Source: Methylobacter sp. (lineage in GTDB: Bacteria; Pseudomonadota; Gammaproteobacteria; Methylococcales; Methylomonadaceae). From it: 64,000 bases of DNA. Location: positions 1-64,000 of the forward strand of contig NZ_JALOCF010000016.1 in NCBI RefSeq assembly GCF_023227905.1, read 5' to 3'. The position numbers were made by a program, and so were the translations under genes. The notes below the pieces were generated by a model. It saw nothing but the letters and a program-made list of their open reading frames with translations, made no database searches and was not told the origin of the DNA. Positions within the stretch are counted from its first letter, which is position 1. Each line of letters opens with the position of its first letter. Below, in pieces: positions 1 through 9,204 of the stretch.

Positions 1-1
1 G

Positions 2-514
2 TACGGTGGACGTATTGCCGAGGAAGTGGTTTTTGGGCGGGAACAAGTAAGTACCGGTGCGTCTAACGATATTGAGCGGGCCACTGAGTTGGCTAGAAAT
101 ATGGTAACTAAATGGGGCTTTTCTCAGCGCTTGGGGCCGTTGTCATACAGCGAAGAAGAAGGCGAAGTATTCTTGGGTCGGTCGGTGACGCAACATAAAA
201 CGGTTGCCGAAGAGACTTCCCATACTATTGACGAAGAGATTCGTTCTTTCATTGACCGGAATTATGAGCGTGCTGAAACGATTCTGAAAGAGAATATCGA
301 TATTCTTCATGCCATGGCCGAAGCATTGATGAAATATGAAACTATCGACAAATATCAGATTGAAGATTTGATGGCTCGTAAACCTGTAAGGACTCCTCAG
401 GGCTGGGATGATAAACCGCCTTCTTCTCATGGTGATGTTGTAACGGATGAAGTTAAGAATAAGGATGAAGTAAAAAATGAGAAATCAATTGGTGGGACTG
501 CTGAGCAAAGCTGA
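2..514 (+). CDS. ftsH: ATP-dependent zinc metalloprotease FtsH, C-terminal part (5' end outside window)
   Basis: C-terminal part of the membrane-anchored AAA+ protease that degrades unassembled membrane proteins and regulatory proteins. The open frame is continuous from base 2 and begins with YGGRIAEEVVFG, the conserved protease-domain segment after the HEXXH zinc site. STGASND carries the Asp that is the third zinc ligand in the family. GEVFLGRS, ERNY and ILHAMAEALMKYETI closely match gammaproteobacterial FtsH. The tail after the conserved TPQGWDD is variable and lysine/glutamate-rich, as is usual. The AAA domain and two membrane segments lie upstream of the window. The next gene is glmM; the folP that often lies between them is absent. 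A strong terminator follows. Confidence 0.97.
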   Translation, partial: YGGRIAEEVVFGREQVSTGASNDIERATELARNMVTKWGFSQRLGPLSYSEEEGEVFLGRSVTQHKTVAEETSHTIDEEIRSFIDRNYERAETILKENIDILHAMAEALMKYETIDKYQIEDLMARKPVRTPQGWDDKPPSSHGDVVTDEVKNKDEVKNEKSIGGTAEQS

Positions 515-531
515 GGACTTCCTGAATTAAC

Positions 532-564
532 AAAAAGGAGAGGCGTAATGACTCTCCTTTTTTT
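532..564 (+). terminator. Rho-independent terminator after ftsH
   Basis: An 11-bp perfect stem (AAAAAGGAGAG / CTCTCCTTTTT) with a 9-nt loop runs straight into a T tract, 18 bases after the ftsH stop. It separates ftsH from glmM, so glmM probably has its own promoter. Confidence 0.88.
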
Positions 565-630
565 ATGTAATTTATAATTTGCTGCAAGCTGTTATCTTTG
601 GTCTTTTATCTGTTTTGGGTCTTAAAAACA

Positions 631-1971
631 ATGACAAGAAAATATTTTGGAACTGATGGCATTAGAGGAAAGGTTGGTGAGTATCCGATAACGGCCGATT
701 TTTTTCTGAAACTAGGGTGGGCCGCTGGTCGAGTGTTTGCAAATGAAGGGCATGATTTTGTCTTGCTTGGCAAAGATACCCGTATTTCGGGTTATATGTT
801 TGAGTCTGCGTTGGAGGCCGGATTGACCGCTGCCGGTGTCAATACTCGCTTGTTAGGGCCTATGCCGACGCCGGGTATAGCCTATTTAACTCGTACCTTA
901 AGGGCGCAGGCCGGTATTGTCATTAGCGCCTCTCATAATCCTTATTATGACAATGGCGTTAAGTTTTTCTCGGTGCAAGGAACGAAATTGCCGGATGAGG
1001 TCGAAAAAAAAATAGAGGAATATCTCGACTCGCCGATGACAACAGTAGAGTCGTCGAAATTGGGTAAGGCGAAACGGTTGGTTGATGCCCCTGGTCGCTA
1101 TATTGAGTTTTGCAAGGCCAGCGTGCCAACTCGACTTGATTTTAGCGGCATGAGAATCATAATCGATTGTGCTCATGGCGCGACCTACCATATAGCGCCT
1201 CATGTTTTTAGCGAAGTAGGTGCTGAAGTCGTTACGATTGGAGCAGAGCCGGACGGCCTTAATATTAATGAGGAATGTGGAGCTACTAAGCCGGAAAAAT
1301 TAGCGGCAGCAGTTTTATCTTATCGTGCCGATTTGGGTATTGCCCTGGACGGTGATGGTGATCGGTTAGTGATGGTCGATCATAAAGGCGAAATCGTTGA
1401 TGGCGACGAGCTTATCTATATTATTGCTAAAGCAAGATTGGATATAGGGTTGATGTCAGGGCCTGTCGTGGGGACTTTAATGTCGAATCTGGGTATGGAG
1501 CATGGTCTTAATAAGCTGGGGCTCAGCCTACTTAGGGCTAATGTGGGCGACCGGTACGTCATGGAAATGTTGTTGGAGCACAAAGGGATTTTAGGTGGCG
1601 AAAATTCCGGGCATATTATTTGCTTGGATAGAACAACAACGGGCGATGGTATTATTTCTGCTTTGCAGATCATGGCGGAAATGCAAAGTAGCGGAAAAAA
1701 TTTACATGAATTGAAATCCGGGATGCAAAAATATCCCCAAGTTTTGGTAAACGTCAAAGTTAGCAAAAAAATTAACCCGGATAAAGATGAAAGTATACAA
1801 AAGGCGGTGAAAGCAATCGAGAAAAAGCTAGGGGATAGTGGCCGGGTATTGCTTAGAGCTTCAGGAACAGAGCCATTAATTCGGGTAATGGTGGAAGGTC
1901 AGCAGGAGGATTTGGTTAAAAATTACGCTCATCAAATAGCTGATGATGTTAAGAAGGCAATGGAAGCTTGA
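631..1971 (+). CDS. glmM: Phosphoglucosamine mutase
   Basis: Converts glucosamine-6-phosphate to glucosamine-1-phosphate for UDP-GlcNAc, peptidoglycan and LPS synthesis in the cytosol. The 446-residue protein has the usual length. It opens with TRKYFGTDGIRG, carries the phosphoserine loop ISASHNP (Ser about 101), the metal-binding DGDGDR at about 240-245, the sugar-binding GGENSGH, and the C-terminal phosphate-binding RASGTEP. I chose ATG 631 because homology begins there; the frame is open further upstream to 598 but that extension resembles nothing. The Shine-Dalgarno sequence is weak. tpiA and secG follow on the same strand. Confidence 0.96.
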   Translation: MTRKYFGTDGIRGKVGEYPITADFFLKLGWAAGRVFANEGHDFVLLGKDTRISGYMFESALEAGLTAAGVNTRLLGPMPTPGIAYLTRTLRAQAGIVISASHNPYYDNGVKFFSVQGTKLPDEVEKKIEEYLDSPMTTVESSKLGKAKRLVDAPGRYIEFCKASVPTRLDFSGMRIIIDCAHGATYHIAPHVFSEVGAEVVTIGAEPDGLNINEECGATKPEKLAAAVLSYRADLGIALDGDGDRLVMVDHKGEIVDGDELIYIIAKARLDIGLMSGPVVGTLMSNLGMEHGLNKLGLSLLRANVGDRYVMEMLLEHKGILGGENSGHIICLDRTTTGDGIISALQIMAEMQSSGKNLHELKSGMQKYPQVLVNVKVSKKINPDKDESIQKAVKAIEKKLGDSGRVLLRASGTEPLIRVMVEGQQEDLVKNYAHQIADDVKKAMEA

Positions 1972-2026
1972 ATTAGGCGCTATTAATATATATTATAGAT
2001 AGTTTGATTCTATGTGAGGAGTGGTG

Positions 2027-2773
2027 ATGCGTCGGTCTCTAGTTGTGGGAAATTGGAAGATGAATGGAACTCTCGCCAGTGCTGAGTTGCTTACAAAAGG
2101 TATTATTGCCGGATTAGAGGGAAATAGTGCGGATATCGCAGTGTGTGTGCCTTATGTGCATTTGCCAAAAGTGAGTGAATTAGTTAAAAACACTACATTG
2201 GCATTGGGCGCTCAAAATGTTGCAGATAAAGCTTCAGGCGCTTATACCGGAGAAGTTTCGGCAGCGATGCTAAGTGAATTCAGTTGCAAATATGCTCTTG
2301 TAGGGCATTCCGAAAGACGCAGCTATTATGGCGATACTGATGAATCGGTAGCCGCCCGTTTTTGCCAGGCGCAAGAACAAAATATTATTCCAGTTTTGTG
2401 CGTAGGTGAAACGCTGGAGCAACGCGAACAAGATGAGACGTTTGCTGTAATTAATACTCAGCTTGATGCCGTTATCAATTTGGCAGGTATAGCTGCTTTT
2501 GGCGCGGCAGTCATTGCCTATGAACCGGTTTGGGCCATAGGGACAGGTAAAACAGCGACTGATGAGCAGGCTCAGGAAGTTCATCGGTACATAAGGCAAT
2601 ACATTGCTGCTAAAGATCAGGCTATTGCCGATAAAATACAAATTTTATACGGCGGTAGCGCCAAGCCTGATAATGCAAAAGGCTTGTTTGCCATGCCGGA
2701 TATTGACGGCGGTTTAATTGGTGGGGCTTCGTTGGATGCGGAATCCTTTTTAAAGATTTATCATTCAATTTAG
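2027..2773 (+). CDS. tpiA: Triosephosphate isomerase
   Basis: Interconverts dihydroxyacetone phosphate and glyceraldehyde-3-phosphate in glycolysis and gluconeogenesis. The 248-residue TIM barrel has the N-W-K-M-N motif with catalytic Lys11, VGHSERR with electrophilic His94, AYEPVWAIGTGK with catalytic Glu166, and YGGS plus GGLIGGASL for phosphate binding. Two in-frame GTG codons precede ATG 2027, but GAGGA at 2016-2020 is best spaced for 2027, so that start is preferred. It sits between glmM and secG, a common gammaproteobacterial order. Confidence 0.96.
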   Translation: MRRSLVVGNWKMNGTLASAELLTKGIIAGLEGNSADIAVCVPYVHLPKVSELVKNTTLALGAQNVADKASGAYTGEVSAAMLSEFSCKYALVGHSERRSYYGDTDESVAARFCQAQEQNIIPVLCVGETLEQREQDETFAVINTQLDAVINLAGIAAFGAAVIAYEPVWAIGTGKTATDEQAQEVHRYIRQYIAAKDQAIADKIQILYGGSAKPDNAKGLFAMPDIDGGLIGGASLDAESFLKIYHSI

Positions 2774-2791
2774 AGTAATTTAGACGTTATT

Positions 2792-3202
2792 ATGTATCAG
2801 GTAATTATTGTTGTTCATGTGCTGTTGGGTTTAGGGGTTGTTGGATTGGTCTTAATGCAACAAGGCAAAGGGGCCGATGCGGGCGCAGCTTTTGGCACAG
2901 GATCTTCGGGTTCTGTTTTTGGAGCTCAGGGTGCAGCATCTTTCCTGTCTCGAGCTACAGCAATCCTAGCAACTTTGTTTTTTATGACCAGCTTGGGTCT
3001 TGCAGTCTTAAATGGTAAACAAGGTGCAGCTTACGACTTAATGAACGCCCCCAGAACTGAACAGGATACGCTCGGTATTCCTGATGTGGATGGTGCAAAA
3101 GAAGCCGGTAGCGCTTCTCCTAAGACTGACCTGAAATCTGAAGATGTGCCTGTTGCTACGCCAGCGGCTCCCAGTGCTGAGCAGCCAGTTGAAAAAAAGT
3201 AA
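2792..3202 (+). CDS. secG: Preprotein translocase subunit SecG
   Basis: Small auxiliary subunit of the SecYEG protein-export channel in the inner membrane. The 136-residue protein has a first membrane helix at about 3-22, the conserved cytoplasmic loop LMQQGKGADAGAAFG followed by a GSSGSVFG segment, and a second helix at about 53-72. The Pro/Ala/Glu-rich tail after about residue 85 is longer than in E. coli (110 residues) and of low complexity. The gene starts 18 bases after tpiA stops and is probably in one transcript with it. tRNA-Leu follows, a classic secG-leu tRNA linkage. Confidence 0.95.
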   Translation: MYQVIIVVHVLLGLGVVGLVLMQQGKGADAGAAFGTGSSGSVFGAQGAASFLSRATAILATLFFMTSLGLAVLNGKQGAAYDLMNAPRTEQDTLGIPDVDGAKEAGSASPKTDLKSEDVPVATPAAPSAEQPVEKK

Positions 3203-3287
3203 TAAATATTGTTTATGATACAAGCAATACACTGCTTAAATAAACAGAATAGCATGTTTTAGATAGTATCTTTGCAAGCAAGTTTTA

Positions 3288-3372
3288 GCCGATGTGGTGA
3301 AATTGGTAGACACGCCATCTTGAGGGGGTGGTAACGCAAGTTGTGCCGGTTCAAATCCGGCCATCGGCACCA
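3288..3372 (+). tRNA. tRNA-Leu (GAG anticodon)
   Basis: Class II tRNA of 85 nt including the encoded CCA. The acceptor stem GCCGATG pairs with CATCGGC, followed by discriminator A and CCA. The D loop holds AATTGGTAGA. The anticodon stem CCATC / GGTGG encloses loop TTGAGGG, giving anticodon GAG (reads CUC/CUU). A variable arm follows (TAACGCAAGTTGT), and the T arm is GCCGG-TTCAAAT-CCGGC. It lies directly after secG. Confidence 0.97.
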
Positions 3373-3377
3373 AATAT

Positions 3378-3414
3378 ACCCTGCTAGGGATTTTCTCTAG
3401 TGGGGTGTTTTTTT
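3378..3414 (+). terminator. Terminator after tRNA-Leu
   Basis: A stem formed by ACCCTGCTAG and CTAGTGGGGT (two G-T wobbles) with a 9-nt loop is followed by a run of seven T residues, five bases after the tRNA CCA end. It should end the secG-tRNA transcript and isolate the chemosensory cluster downstream. Confidence 0.85.
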
Positions 3415-3564
3415 GTTTGCCCCAACGAAAAATGAAGAAGTAAGTTTCTAGATTAGAACTCCGATGCAGAAAAATAATTAGACTATACTTAAGCACTTAA
3501 ATGTAGAGCGTTGCATGTTCATACAAAGTTTTGCTTTTAAAATTAGAGATTAATGGAGAAAACA

Positions 3565-3927
3565 ATGGCAAGTATTCTTGCAGTTGACGATTCGGCTTCA
3601 ATGAGAAAAATGGTTTCATTTACTTTAAGAGCTGCTGGATACGATGTCGAAGAGGCAGTGGATGGAGTGGATGCTTTAGAGAAAGCACAGGCTAGGAAAT
3701 TTGACTGCGTCGTAACTGATGTCAACATGCCAAATAAAGACGGCATTACTTTAATTAGAGATTTACGGGCACTCCCGGATTACAAATTTATTCCTATGTT
3801 GATGCTTACGACCGAGTCAGGGATTGAGAAAAAGCAAGAAGGTAAAGCCGCAGGCGCAACAGGATGGATGGTTAAGCCTTTCAATCCTGATCAATTATTA
3901 AAGACATTGCTAAAAGTTTTGGGTTAG
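3565..3927 (+). CDS. cheY: CheY-type single-domain response regulator
   Basis: Stand-alone receiver of 120 residues. The acidic pocket is Asp8/Asp9, the phospho-acceptor is Asp52 in VTDVNMPNKDG, followed by Thr83 in LTTES and the conserved Lys104 in MVKPF. There is no output domain, so it should act through protein contacts, either on the flagellar switch or within the system. ATG 3565 is preferred over ATG 3553: family members start MASILAVDD, and the GGAG that would serve as ribosome site overlaps the earlier ATG. It opens the chemosensory cluster, with a 180-base gap before cheA. Confidence 0.93.
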   Translation: MASILAVDDSASMRKMVSFTLRAAGYDVEEAVDGVDALEKAQARKFDCVVTDVNMPNKDGITLIRDLRALPDYKFIPMLMLTTESGIEKKQEGKAAGATGWMVKPFNPDQLLKTLLKVLG

Positions 3928-4107
3928 CTAGTGTTTTGAGCATATGCAGGATAAGCCAATGACATGTCCAGTCCCTACGGCTCTTTATTTTAAGTGTTAG
4001 AACCAATCATGACTTGCATAATTGTTTGCCTAAGCGGAAAGAAATAAAGAAAGTTTTTGGGTACATTAATCTTGTTTAAATGAATTTAGACGCACACAGG
4101 TAAGTCT

Positions 4108-6219
4108 ATGTCTATTGATATGTCACAATTCCATCAAGTCTTTTTTGAAGAATGCTTCGAAGGACTGGAAGCAATGGAGTCTGGATTGTTAACTCTCGAT
4201 ATGGGGGATATTGATTCGGAAGTAATCAATACTATTTTCAGGGGGGCGCATTCAATAAAAGGCGGCAGTGGAACTTTTGGTTTTACCGTCGTTGCCGAAT
4301 ATACCCATATTATGGAAACTCTGCTTGATGAAATGCGGGATGGGCGTAGAAAGGTAACTCAGCCGGCAGTCGATGTTTTGCTTGGATCTGTTGATTGTCT
4401 CAGAGAGATGTTGACTGCGATTCAGAATGAACGGGCTGTCAATAGCGCCAGTGTCGAAAAGCACAAGGCAGCTTTGGAGGTTGTGCTAAATGGCGGTTCG
4501 GTACCAGTGAAACCACCGTTTCCTGATGAACAGCAAATAACAAGTGAAGAGATTCCTGTTAATGACTCTCCTGATATTGATGAAGAAGAATTCACTGCAT
4601 TTGAAGAGCAGGGCTGGAAAATAGCTTTTTGTCCTTATCTGGATTTGCTTAAAACCGGTAATGACCCGGTAAGATTATTTCGAGAATTGAATGAACTGGG
4701 CGAATTGACAACCGTTGCTAATATTCAGGATGTTCCTGGTTTTTATGAATTAGATCCAGAGGAGTGCAATATTTCTTGGGATTTAAAAGTTGTCGGAGAT
4801 ATTTCTGATGATGAAATAAGAGAAATATTCAATTGGGTTGAAGGCGACTGTGAAATGGACATTCAGCCTCTTACCAAAACCATCAAATTACCTCCCGTAG
4901 TAAAAGAAGCCGATCCCGAACCAATCTCAGCAGACGTTTCGCCTAACGATCTTGCTCCAAAATCCGCTGAGATCAAACCTAAGCCTATTACGGAAACCAA
5001 AAAGGCTGATTCTCAAGATTCAGATAACGAAGTGGCAAAAACCACAGCTAAAGCCAGCTCAATTCGGGTAGATACTGACAAAATCGATACATTAATCAAT
5101 ATGGTTGGTGAAGTTGTGATAACGCAATCCATGCTGGGTTTAGTCGGTGAAAACTTTACCATGGATAAAGTTGGTCAGCTTAAAAGAGGGCTTGCCCAGC
5201 TAGAGCGTCATACGCGTGATTTACAACAAAGCGTCATGAATATTCGGATGCTCCCTATTAGCTTCGTTTTTAGTCGCTTTCCACGTTTAGTGCATGATAT
5301 CAGTAGTAAATTAGATAAAAAAATTGTATTGAAACTTGTCGGGGAAAATACCGAAGTTGATAAAGCTGTCGTTGAGCTGATCAATGATCCATTGGTTCAT
5401 TTAATCAGGAATAGTCTGGATCACGGTATAGAGATGCCGGCGGATAGAGTTGCAGCAGGTAAGCCTGAAACAGGAACCATAGAGTTGAGGGCGTATCATC
5501 GCGGTGGACACATTGTCATAGAAATAATTGATGACGGTCGCGGATTAAATAAAGATAAATTGCTGGCAAAGGCTATAGAAAAAGGATTGATTGAAGAAAA
5601 TAATCTTCTTACCGAAAAACAGATATTTGAGCTCATCTTTATGCCGGGTTTTTCTACGGCTGAACAGCTCACTGATATTTCCGGTCGCGGTGTAGGCATG
5701 GATGTTGTAAGAAGAAATATTCAGTCTTTAGGTGGCAATATAGAAATTATTTCGGAATTGGGCAAAGGAACAACCATAGCAATCCATTTGCCATTAACGC
5801 TGGCAATTCTTGATGGTCAATCTGTTGCCGTGGGCGATGAGACATACATCGTGCCGTTAGTTTCCATTATTGAGTCAATTAATATTACCGAAAGGATGCT
5901 GAACAAGGTTGCAGGTAAAGGGGAGACCTTCCGCTTACGAAATGAATATCTACCTGTTATTAGAATGCGCAATATCTTTAATGTTCATTCGGGCAACCCG
6001 ACCAAGTCGAAAGAAGGAGTTCTTGTGGTCGTTGAGGGGCAGGGTGATCTGTGTTGCTTACTGGTAGATGAGTTATTGGGCCAACAACAGGTAGTTATTA
6101 AATCGTTGGAAGCGAATTACCGGCGAGTAGAGGGCGTTTCAGGTGCAACCATTTTGGGCGACGGTTCTGTTGCATTGATTCTAGATGTTCCGGGGTTAGT
6201 GCGTTTTTCAACTCGCTGA
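4108..6219 (+). CDS. cheA: Chemotaxis histidine kinase CheA
   Basis: Autophosphorylates and passes phosphate to CheY and CheB. The 703-residue protein has an N-terminal Hpt domain with phospho-acceptor His48 in FRGAHSIKGGSG. A distinct module at about 165-245 starts at W-K-I-A-F and contains GNDPVRLFRELNELG; it stands where canonical CheA has the CheY-binding P2 domain. An acidic/Pro-rich linker reaches about 310, followed by the dimerisation helices. The GHKL ATPase core has N box LIRNSLDHGIE, G1 DDGRGLN and G2 GRGVGMDVV. The C-terminal CheW-like domain spans about 580-703. Downstream cheW starts after 30 bases. Confidence 0.95.
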   Translation: MSIDMSQFHQVFFEECFEGLEAMESGLLTLDMGDIDSEVINTIFRGAHSIKGGSGTFGFTVVAEYTHIMETLLDEMRDGRRKVTQPAVDVLLGSVDCLREMLTAIQNERAVNSASVEKHKAALEVVLNGGSVPVKPPFPDEQQITSEEIPVNDSPDIDEEEFTAFEEQGWKIAFCPYLDLLKTGNDPVRLFRELNELGELTTVANIQDVPGFYELDPEECNISWDLKVVGDISDDEIREIFNWVEGDCEMDIQPLTKTIKLPPVVKEADPEPISADVSPNDLAPKSAEIKPKPITETKKADSQDSDNEVAKTTAKASSIRVDTDKIDTLINMVGEVVITQSMLGLVGENFTMDKVGQLKRGLAQLERHTRDLQQSVMNIRMLPISFVFSRFPRLVHDISSKLDKKIVLKLVGENTEVDKAVVELINDPLVHLIRNSLDHGIEMPADRVAAGKPETGTIELRAYHRGGHIVIEIIDDGRGLNKDKLLAKAIEKGLIEENNLLTEKQIFELIFMPGFSTAEQLTDISGRGVGMDVVRRNIQSLGGNIEIISELGKGTTIAIHLPLTLAILDGQSVAVGDETYIVPLVSIIESINITERMLNKVAGKGETFRLRNEYLPVIRMRNIFNVHSGNPTKSKEGVLVVVEGQGDLCCLLVDELLGQQQVVIKSLEANYRRVEGVSGATILGDGSVALILDVPGLVRFSTR

Positions 6220-6249
6220 ATATATAATAAAAAAATAATAAAGATAGAT

Positions 6250-6765
6250 ATGGCAACAGAAGCTGAAAAAAAAGATATCGATCAATATCACTATAGTAGA
6301 AACCTTGATAATGCTGTGCAGTATCTGAGTTTTGCTTTAGGAAAAGAAGAATATGGGGTTGATATTCTTCGCGTGCAGGAAATACGAAGCTGGGAGCCTG
6401 TTTCCAGAATACCCAATGTGCCCTGCTATGAAAAAGGTGTCGTTAACTTACGCGGATCTATTGTGCCGATTCTCGATTTGAGAGAAAGGTTTAATTTGAG
6501 TCAAGCCGAATACACGCCGTTGACAGTGGTTGTCGTACTGCAAACCGGCGATGCTAATAAAACGCGCATAATGGGGATTGTTGTTGACTCAGTCTCTGAT
6601 GTAATTAGCGTGGATAAAACCGAAATTCAAAGTGCTCCAGACTTTGGAGCTAAAGTAAGCAATGAGTTTATTAACGGCTTGGTATCGGTTAATGACCGAA
6701 TGGTAATGTTGCTTGATGTGGACAAATTACTAAAGCTGGAAGAGCTTGATCAAGATGAAAATTAA
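6250..6765 (+). CDS. cheW: Chemotaxis coupling protein CheW (first copy)
   Basis: Adaptor linking receptors to CheA in the array. It is a single CheW domain of 171 residues with a hydrophilic N-terminal extension of about 25 residues. Diagnostic segments are EYGVDILRVQEIRSWEPVSRIPNVP, the loop GVVNLRGSIVPILDLR, and the C-terminal MVMLLDVDKLL. A second cheW (9205-9696) flanks the receptor gene on the other side, and the two proteins differ clearly. Different CheW proteins in one cluster usually fill distinct positions in the CheA/CheW baseplate; that is inferred here. Confidence 0.94.
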   Translation: MATEAEKKDIDQYHYSRNLDNAVQYLSFALGKEEYGVDILRVQEIRSWEPVSRIPNVPCYEKGVVNLRGSIVPILDLRERFNLSQAEYTPLTVVVVLQTGDANKTRIMGIVVDSVSDVISVDKTEIQSAPDFGAKVSNEFINGLVSVNDRMVMLLDVDKLLKLEELDQDEN

Positions 6766-6825
6766 TGGTTTCCAAATGCTCTGTGTGGGTAAATATATTT
6801 GGCATGGCTTAAGGGGTAAGGTCGC

Positions 6826-9159
6826 GTGAAGATTAATATGCCGGTAACTAATAATGAGATTATTCTAAAAAAGGGTACCATCTTAGTTTCAAGAACCGAC
6901 TTGATGGGGCGTATCACTTACGTCAATGATGCCTTTGTTGAAACAAGCGGATTTACCCGTGATGAGTTAATGGGACAGGAACATAATATCGTCCGTCATC
7001 CTGACATGCCTGCTGAGGCTTATGAAGACTTATGGCTAACCTTAAAGCAGCTCAGACCCTGGCAGGGATTGGTGAAGAATAGGTGTAAAAACGGCGACCA
7101 TTACTGGGTTGAGGCAAATGCCATGCCGTTGTTTAAAGATGGAAAAGTTTATGAATACCTGTCTGTTCGCCATCCACCAAAGCGGGATGTGATTCCTGCG
7201 ACTGAACAGCTGTATAAGAAAATTAATGCCGGTAAAGTAAAGTTAAAGCCGACCGGTTTGGCGACAATGGCTAAATCAATTAGCGAAGTTGCAATAGCGA
7301 AAAAAAATGCTTTTGCAGTGTCCGCCTTTTTGCTCCCGATCTTTTTTCTGATATATCGATTGTACCTGACGCAGGAGTATGCTTTGTTAGCAGGCGTTGC
7401 TCTGTTAGCCGCAATGGCATCAGCGCTCAGTATCAATATGACCAAGGTAATAACCGATACGTTGGAAACAGCGATTACTATCTGCTACCGGCTGAGCAGT
7501 GGCAGTTTCGGAAATAAGGTAGATCTGAAGCGGGAAGACCAGTTAGGCGATTTCCTGCGCGGCTTGTACTGTATGGAGGTGAAGCTGGGGTTGGATTTGG
7601 CTGATTTCAAGCAAGGTCTAGCAGAATCTAAACGGATTACTCAGGCTCTGGACAATGTTCAATCCCCTGTTATGGTGGCGAACAAGAATTTTGAAATTAT
7701 TTATATGAATGATAGCGTTCATAAGATGTTCAAGGCGGCAGAAAGCGATCTTCGCAGTCAGTTACCTCATTTTTCCACCGATAAATTGATGGGCTCAAAT
7801 GTTGATTTATACCACGCCAATATTAAAAGTGGGCTATTAGAAAAATCACAAGAGTCAATTAGATCGCAACTAATCATTGGCGGCCGGCATATGAGTATTA
7901 TCGCTAGTCCTGTTAATAGCGATGGTGAGCGTATCGGTTATGTCGCTGAATGGCAGGATAGAACCCACGAAGTTTTAATTGAGCAGGAAATTGATCAATT
8001 GGTGCAAGGCGTTAAAGCCGGTGATTTAAGTGCGCGCATAAAATTAACTGACAAACAGGGGTTTGCTAAAGTACTGTCTGCTGGCATCAATGAATTAACA
8101 GATGTTATTGAATGCGTTTTTAATGATATTAACCGAGTGATGGAAAACATGGCTGAGGGCGATCTAACCACAGCCATTACCAATGAGTATGAAGGCGTTT
8201 ACGCCGAATGCAAGAATAATATTAATAGCACTTTAGCGAAGCTTAGTGAATTTATCATTCAAATCAGGGATGCCGCTGATTTTATAGATAGTTCGTCGCA
8301 GGAAATGGCCAGCGGTAATAACAACCTGTCACATCGAGCTGAACAACAGGCCGCCAGCCTTGAAGAGACTGCTGCTAGCATGGAAGAGCTTGCCAGTACT
8401 GTTAAAAATAATGCGCAGAATACGGTTCAAGCGACTGAAATGGTTAATTCAGCAAGCCAATTAGCACAAAAAGGCGGTGGGGTAGTTAATTCGGCCATTG
8501 TTGCAATGCAGGAAATTAACGAGAGCAGTAATAAAATCGCCGAGATTATTGGCGTAATTGATGAAATTGCCTTCCAAACTAACTTGTTGGCTTTAAACGC
8601 GTCTGTAGAAGCCGCCAGGGCGGGAGAGCAGGGGCGTGGATTCTCGGTGGTTGCAACAGAGGTTCGTAATCTGGCCCAACGAAGCGCAACCGCGGCACAG
8701 CAAAGTAATGAACTAATCCAGAATAGTGTACAGAAAGTTCGTGCAGGAACGGCGTTTGTTAATGAGACAGGCGCGGCACTCACTGAAATTGTCGAAAGTG
8801 TTGCAAAAGTTGGCGATATCGTTACGCATATTGCCAATGCCAGCTCGGAGCAATCAGCCGGTATTGAGCAAGTTAATCAAGCGGTTTCTCAAATGGATGA
8901 TATTACTCAGCAAAATGCAGCTTTAGCCGAACAAGCGGCAGCGGGCAGCATCGCCATGAGTGAGCAGTCTACCAACATGTCCAAACTGCTTAGCTTTTTC
9001 AGGGTCAATTCAAAGACTGCTTCAGCAACGGCTAGGCCAGTTGCGCATAATAAAGGGGCTGTAACGCCGATAAGAGCGGCAGCTAAAAAAACTGTTGTTC
9101 CTGTTTTATCACCAGTTAAGCCCAAAATCGATAGCAGCGACGAATGGGAAGAGTTTTAA
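6826..9159 (+). CDS. Aer-like PAS methyl-accepting chemotaxis receptor
   Basis: Receptor of 777 residues without a periplasmic domain. An N-terminal Aer-type PAS domain (about 15-120; ITYVNDAFVETSGFTRDEL, HNIVRHPDMP) probably binds FAD or heme and senses redox or oxygen. Two closely spaced membrane helices lie at about 160-205, followed by a HAMP-like segment. A second PAS-like domain spans about 268-385 (VMVANKNFEIIYMND). The signalling helix hairpin has its tip at about 580-600 (DEIAFQTNLLALNASVEAARAGE). It ends in EWEEF, matching the xWxxF pentapeptide that tethers CheR/CheB. GTG 6826 follows AAGGGGTAAGG. It lies between the two cheW genes, so it is probably the dedicated receptor. Confidence 0.93.
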   Translation: MKINMPVTNNEIILKKGTILVSRTDLMGRITYVNDAFVETSGFTRDELMGQEHNIVRHPDMPAEAYEDLWLTLKQLRPWQGLVKNRCKNGDHYWVEANAMPLFKDGKVYEYLSVRHPPKRDVIPATEQLYKKINAGKVKLKPTGLATMAKSISEVAIAKKNAFAVSAFLLPIFFLIYRLYLTQEYALLAGVALLAAMASALSINMTKVITDTLETAITICYRLSSGSFGNKVDLKREDQLGDFLRGLYCMEVKLGLDLADFKQGLAESKRITQALDNVQSPVMVANKNFEIIYMNDSVHKMFKAAESDLRSQLPHFSTDKLMGSNVDLYHANIKSGLLEKSQESIRSQLIIGGRHMSIIASPVNSDGERIGYVAEWQDRTHEVLIEQEIDQLVQGVKAGDLSARIKLTDKQGFAKVLSAGINELTDVIECVFNDINRVMENMAEGDLTTAITNEYEGVYAECKNNINSTLAKLSEFIIQIRDAADFIDSSSQEMASGNNNLSHRAEQQAASLEETAASMEELASTVKNNAQNTVQATEMVNSASQLAQKGGGVVNSAIVAMQEINESSNKIAEIIGVIDEIAFQTNLLALNASVEAARAGEQGRGFSVVATEVRNLAQRSATAAQQSNELIQNSVQKVRAGTAFVNETGAALTEIVESVAKVGDIVTHIANASSEQSAGIEQVNQAVSQMDDITQQNAALAEQAAAGSIAMSEQSTNMSKLLSFFRVNSKTASATARPVAHNKGAVTPIRAAAKKTVVPVLSPVKPKIDSSDEWEEF

Positions 9160-9204
9160 GATGTTTAAGACTACAAACTATATAACCGACACGGAGCTAT
9201 AACA

